Source: Sipunculus nudus
Taxonomy: Eukaryota; Annelida; Sipuncula; Golfingiida; Sipunculidae
Direction: 5' to 3'
Length of the DNA: 64,000 nt
Assembly: GCA_026874595.1 (NCBI GenBank)
Contig: CM049311.1
Span: 4,935,676 to 4,999,675 of the forward strand
Part shown: piece after piece, positions 58,829 through 64,000 of the stretch
Position numbering within the stretch: the stretch's first letter is position 1
Layout: each line of letters starts with the position of its first letter
Notes under the pieces: generated by a model
Told to the model about the DNA's origin: nothing
The model's input: the letters and a program-made list of their open reading frames with translations, nothing else
Databases searched by the model: none
Made by a program: the position numbers and the translations under genes

Positions 58829-58945
58829 AGTAAACAAACGCACATGGGTTGTATTTATCAACACACAGAACCGAAACAATAAGTAAAACATGTGAGGCAC
58901 TGAGCCTGTAAGCCGGGGTGGTTTTGCTGGGAAAATGTGTTCAGC
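58829..58945. repeat. GTAAACARAC..TTTAYCAACAC repeat, copy B
   Basis: AGTAAACAAACGCACATGGG, TTGTATTTATCAACACACAG, AACCGAAACAA, TGTGAGG and GGTTTTGCTGGGAAAA match copy A (49,427-49,555) in order and spacing. Confidence 0.75.
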
Positions 58946-61014
58946 GGAATATGGCAAACATTCGCGACTAGGTACATTTAAAGGTAAATGAAAGGTGTTG
59001 TTAATATTAACCATCCCCGGACTAGCCAACATACAGCCAGAAAACACCTCAAACATTCTTAAAGTAATAGTGCCATTATATAACAAGTCGGTCGATAGGC
59101 ACGGGTTCACTAGCACCTTGGGATTGTCATTTAAGTTATATGGGAAGAGGTGCTTTTAAGGTCGATGAGCTCAGCTTACTTTTGAGGTGTATATCAGTAT
59201 CTGTTGTACTCTGTTATTTCCATGATGAAGCTATACTTGAAAGCAGCACAGATATGTGTAAGATAATGTTGAGAAAATGAGCCGAGCTTGTGTGCTGTTG
59301 TGAGTCATACCTGTGCTTTGTTATGTTCATGGAGCAGCCAGATGTAAAGACGGCTGTACAGGCGGCTGATGAATGTACCACTTTAATCACTGAGGAGTTT
59401 TTTTTCATCCCCGTCAGAAGTGAAAATCTACACCGTACTCGTAACCTCGGGAGGCAGCAAGATTTTGATCTGTGGCATGCCGTGTGACCAATTAATTCCT
59501 ATATCGTACCTTAATAAAGATATTGTGGATAAAGTTTAATTCATGTTAGTTTTCGTGGATCACATAATCCATGAGTAAATAAAAATAGAAATATTCCTGA
59601 GCAGTAGCTTTTTCCCGTAATATCTAACACTTACATTCAAATTTAAATATAATCGATTACATAATTTCATTATAAACTTACCTTTCAGTTTATATATAAC
59701 CGTTGGTAACAGACACAGAATAACGTCACCTACACGTTATATTGAAAAAAAATTATGTACAATTATATATTGTTGTAGTTCTGAGATCATGGGAGACACA
59801 TAAAAAAAGTAATAAACCCATGGAATGAAGCTTTGGAAAAATCAGATCCAGAAATATAAATATCATTTCTCTAACATGCATCTGAGTTTATTGAATAAAT
59901 TATAGTACCAAGGCTTATTTTGATTTTTTTCGACCATCACTGATGATAGTCTGTACATATATAGCTAGATCCAATATTCCAACAATGTACTTATGATACC
60001 AAAGGGTAGGAGTGGTATCAAGAGACTCGTGAGAAAATTTTACTGGACGATTCCTCATTCAAAATCGTTGGTAACACTGTTATTAGAGAGTTACATTTTA
60101 AATGTTATGCTTTACAAGAAACGACGATTCCTACAGGTGTGAAATCATTAATGATCTATGAATTAATCTCTCCGCTAAAAATGAGCCTAATACCTATATA
60201 TTTATATAATTGCATTGAACATTGGATCAAAAAGATATTTGGCCATATCTGAAATTTTGTAATTGTGTCTATTCATGGCCAGTATATCAAGCATGGCCCT
60301 CTAAGCTAACAAGAAAATGGTAATGAAAGGCGTGGGAGTGGCAGCGGATGATGTATCAATTACTGAGCTGAAGTTCCAGCATGAACAGATGTGTTTCTGA
60401 ATAGTTTCTGTTGAATCTCAGTGATTACATATGATACTGTTAGCATGACGCCGGCTCATGACGCTTACTTAATATGGATCAAGATTCATCTTGTTTCGCT
60501 ATTTTCTCGTAATGATTCAATATTTTGGGAAATGCCGGTGATTGGAAGATATACTTAATGCTTCCGTAGAAGCCTAAGTATATCCTACTTTATAATAGCA
60601 ATGCCGATATAATTCATATGCCAAGCAAGCCATTTTTTAAATATAGTGATACAGTTCATTCCGACATGGCTGCCATTACAGCCCAAATCAGTATATCGAC
60701 CAGGTTTGAATGCTAGGGCTAGTTATACACGATTTGCTCGTCTTGAGCTAAAGCCATAATCATTTTTCTGGTTGACGTTTCGATTTGTGGTTCTTGTAAT
60801 AAAACAATGCGATTACTGCTTAAATCTGATCATAGTATATCTTATCTTAGTATAAAGTTGCATAGTGATTAATTAACAAATCATGTTCTACAATAGGTAT
60901 TTTTCCATGTTATATCAATAAAGTTACTGCAGGTAAGTGCTATAAATTACTATATCGTGATTATACACAAGAATATGAGGTAAAAGTACCATCGACGGAA
61001 TCAAGGTTTAAAAC
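58946..61014. other. No gene seen
   Basis: AT-rich DNA with no supported coding, RNA or transposon features. Confidence 0.5.
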
Positions 61015-61240
61015 CATTTTCATAAAATCTGTTTAATCATAGTGCCCATATAATGTATGTTTAATCATTGTGCCCATATAATGTATGTTCCGTTATGGTA
61101 TATTTCAAACAACATTTTGATAAAATAAGTTATATCATAGTATCCATGATATGCTTTTCCATCAAGATATATTTCATGTAATACTTTGATAACATTTCTT
61201 AAATCAGAGTATCCATAAAATGATATATCATGTTGTGCAA
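61015..61240. repeat. Degenerate tandem repeat
   Basis: CATAGTGCCCATATAATGTA at 61,038 and CATTGTGCCCATATAATGTA at 61,066 form a 28-bp doublet. Related CATAGTATCCATGATATG at 61,136 and CAGAGTATCCATAAAATG at 61,205 are spaced about 70 bp. TATATTTCA and TTTTGATAA(A/C) are also repeated between them. Confidence 0.7.
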
Positions 61241-63756
61241 TTTTTGTGAGTGTTATTGTATAAATTCAACTGCTAAGTTGACCGTTATTACAATAGTTAG
61301 TTCAGTGATTTATATGAAGGTAATTGAAGTATATTTATGATAATTTTTACACACTGTTTTGGGAATAGGAATATGTGGCTGAAAGTTTTCTTGATATAGA
61401 GATAATATAGTAAATTAATTTCGATACAAGTCTATATCAGTAGCTCTCTCAAACTCCCATCCTTTTAATACGTTTATCTGAAATAATGCTGTGTACGCTG
61501 CACTTTGAATTAAGCTGAGAATATATGATCTGGTGTAATAAGGAGGGAGTGAGGGAAAGACCACCACCCACTCTGAGTAACTGTGATAATTATTTTTTAA
61601 TCTTTTTATGTCGTAAAGCGTCATCCATGTTTGTGATTTGAAGTGTCACGCTGTTGATGATCACGCTGTGTTGATCATTTAAATATAATTAGACTCGATT
61701 TTCAATCCAAACTGATGGGAAACTTTTCTGAGCGACCGGTTGGACCAGGTGCAGGCCATTGTACAAGCCCCTCTAAAACATGGTTGCCGTTCTTGAATCA
61801 TAAAATACACAGCAAATAATAGAGTTTATCTCTTTGAGTCATCCTCTGAATGTTCTACCGAGGGCTTGACATCGAATATGAGCAAGGGTTGGTAAACACA
61901 AAAAAACGAGTACTCAGATGTAATATATAACAGTAAATGGATGGTAAAAAATTAAAGGTTTTGCCAGCTTTGGTGTAGGGTGTACGGGCCAGCGGCCTGA
62001 GGTGGCAGTGTTCACAGCTGTCAGTGCTTACTTTTTATACATTAAGTAAAGTAAAAAAAAAATTAGGGGGTTTTTATTCTGTACAAAATAGAACGCCCGG
62101 TTTTCTTTTGCTGATTTAAAAATTACATGTCTCGGCAATGTCAACATTATGCACTAATACTGGTAGAACAGAATATAATAAAGTCGCAATTTTTTCAAAG
62201 AGGAATATTGTGTATTATATAGGAATCAATTGAAAAGCTGTCTGTAGTAGTAATTTACTTTAGAACATGGCAGAATAGAAAGCGTGAAGAAATATATTGT
62301 TTTCTTGTTGTAGCATTTTTCTTTATAAAATTATTGTACTACTCACAGAATCACCATTTACTTACTGGGGTTTATTTAAGTTATTATTTACGGTACTGAT
62401 TCAATTTTAGTTTCACCTCGATCAATGAGTAATTGTTTTGTATCATTTTTGTTAAAACTCAACTCTTGGTTTCTTCTGCTATCGCCATCTGCCAACTCAT
62501 GGTCTCAACGATATAAACTGCACTTGCATCAATGATATATATCCTATAAAAGTTAAGTTAACATTACTGTATAACTGTGAAGTGTTTTAATAACTTGAAA
62601 ACAATGTACAAATTCTTGCCCATGCTTCTCCCAGTACACGGTATCTCCTTGAAATTACTCGATCTCCAACACGTTGGATGTACATGTCAAATATACCTGG
62701 CCTCTATAAATGTTCAAATATATCAAAATTTCTCATTTTGTATTAAGTCAGGTGACCACACAGTACAAGCTCTGAATACTTTGCCAATATACTGGGAGGT
62801 GTTGGTTCGAATCTGAAAATTATAGAAAGGGCTCGAAATTCTGACCGGACCAACGGAATTTCAGATTATAGTTTTGCCCTTGTTGCCACCATTTATTTTG
62901 TTGATTCTGATCAGATGGCGTTCTTTCAGGAATTAGGCAATTATTTTATTTGCTGCGAAAATAAAATTAAGACCCGGTCACCTAATGCATGAGCTGACAC
63001 TCACGCTCTCCGCAAGCCTGTAGAGTGACTGACACATATGATCTGTATAACTTTCGGTTGACCATAATGTATTTGGATCGACATCACCTGACTAGTTCTC
63101 TCCCACTATTATAAGTATTATGATAGCTTCGCCATTCTCTAGTTTCCGTTTCGATGGAATGAGCACAATAGCAATTGATAATTCGTATTATTATTAATAA
63201 ATAAATAAAATATTGAATGGTAACAAAATTGTTGTAGGCGCTTAGCTAAAGCAAAATACGAATATTCTTTTCATTGTGTGTCAATTTAGACAGAATTATT
63301 CGAGGTATATGTTGTCGTGGACATTCATATAACAGTAATACAACGTCGTGGGTGATAGAACCAATGAGTTATCTGCAAACACACTCACACTCACACTAAA
63401 ATTGTTGTCACATAATGCGCACATATGCTGCAACATGCAATTTTAAATATCCTGACACGTCCTACTCGGACTTACGTGAGAACGGAGGGCCTGCGCCTAA
63501 AATAGCCATGGAACGGAGGTTACATGTGCTTTTAAATTCGGATGTTGACACCGGTTGTCAAAGCCTGGTTATCTGCCCTTGTTTTTCGCCTAGTTTTCAT
63601 TTTACACCGAGGGGAGCTAGATATATTGTTGACACGGGGTACAGTCTCCATGCAGTGACAGCATGTTTCTATAGAGCCAATACTTACTGTCAACCACCAA
63701 TCAGAGGCCGACTCTCATCCATGTCTGATATTTTGGCTGTTAACCATGAATACTGC
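61241..63756. other. No gene supported
   Basis: AT-rich, mostly unique DNA. A plus-strand frame with an ATG at 63,415 or nearby (123 codons to 63,786) passes a less AT-rich patch and then runs into an ATT tract. It has no recognised domain. A GGTTCGAATC B-box-like word at about 62,809 lacks an A box. Confidence 0.45.
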
Positions 63757-63836
63757 TTATTATTATTATTATTTTATTATAATTAATATTATTATTATTA
63801 TTATTGTCATTATTATTATAATATATAATATATATG
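63757..63836. repeat. ATT trinucleotide tract
   Basis: Imperfect ATT repeats with an AT end. Confidence 0.95.
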
Positions 63837-64000
63837 TACAAATTTATCTATGTGACACATTTAAAATATATTGCAGCTTAGTACAAATGCTTAAAAAGAA
63901 GGTGTTGTGTTTTCAGAAGAGATTAACTCTAACCCAGGCTCAGATATATACTATTTTATAGAAAACTCAGTAACGGAGAAATCGAACCAAAGTCTATCAT

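Noticed and set aside
58763-59116. 117-codon minus-strand frame
   Set aside because: Largely made of dispersed repeat copy B; the corresponding frame in copy A is different and broken.
62760-62830. SINE or tRNA around GGTTCGAATC
   Set aside because: Only the B-box-like word is present; no A box at the expected distance.
63415-63786. 123-codon plus-strand frame
   Set aside because: Its end runs through an ATT microsatellite and no domain is recognised; the GC-richer middle is too short to be persuasive.
63925-64000. Possible minus-strand SINE at the window end
   Set aside because: GGTTCGATTTCTCC looks like a B box, but the A box would lie beyond the window and cannot be checked.

Overview
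This window looks like gene-poor animal DNA, most likely from a marine invertebrate and probably a mollusc. It is AT-rich and has no operon-like coding, no long uninterrupted host open reading frame and no rRNA or intact tRNA. It is full of dinucleotide and trinucleotide microsatellites, inverted-repeat elements, SINE heads and decayed retrotransposons. The mollusc guess rests on dispersed repeats built around GTGACC..TGACC and GACGGACGGA motifs, which I associate with bivalve and gastropod genomes. That is recall, not a search result.

Layout, left to right. 0-5 kb: a CpG-rich patch with CRE sites and a possible minus-strand exon (531-720), a 170-bp tandem repeat, two MITE-like repeats, a GA/GACA microsatellite and a decayed 24-bp minisatellite. 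7.5-9.5 kb: compound TC/AT/TG microsatellites inside a repeated unit, then a cluster of AGATTACC motifs. 11.5-13.3 kb: a minus-strand L1/Tx1-like LINE corpse lacking the RT core. 13.4-15.9 kb: a GC-rich patch with an NRF1-type site, a SINE head, the C-terminus of another LINE and a foldback element. 19-25 kb: a tandem duplication, a possible minus-strand exon (21,575-21,692) and a minus-strand tRNA-derived SINE. 27.7-29.0 kb: an LTR with a decayed gag. 30-34.4 kb: mollusc-type dispersed repeats, a tandem duplication and a nearly perfect 159-bp-arm palindrome. 37.8-40.0 kb: a 35-bp satellite array. 41.2-41.5 kb: a LINE RT fragment. 43-47 kb: foldback elements, a GTAATC element that contains an exon-like 50-codon segment, and a 27-bp minisatellite open in several frames. 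47-64 kb: two dispersed repeat families with two copies each, a LINE C-terminus at 56.1-56.5 kb, long AT and AAT tracts, and otherwise unremarkable AT-rich DNA.

No gene network can be described. The only coding potential I can support is retrotransposon remains plus three short exon-like segments that lack recognised homology. The most distinctive structures are the young palindrome (34,040-34,368), the 35-bp satellite with its five-unit higher-order repeat, the 27-bp array with a 266-codon reading frame, and the exon-like segment inside the GTAATC element. I do not see a clear new biological system, and I have tried not to force one.
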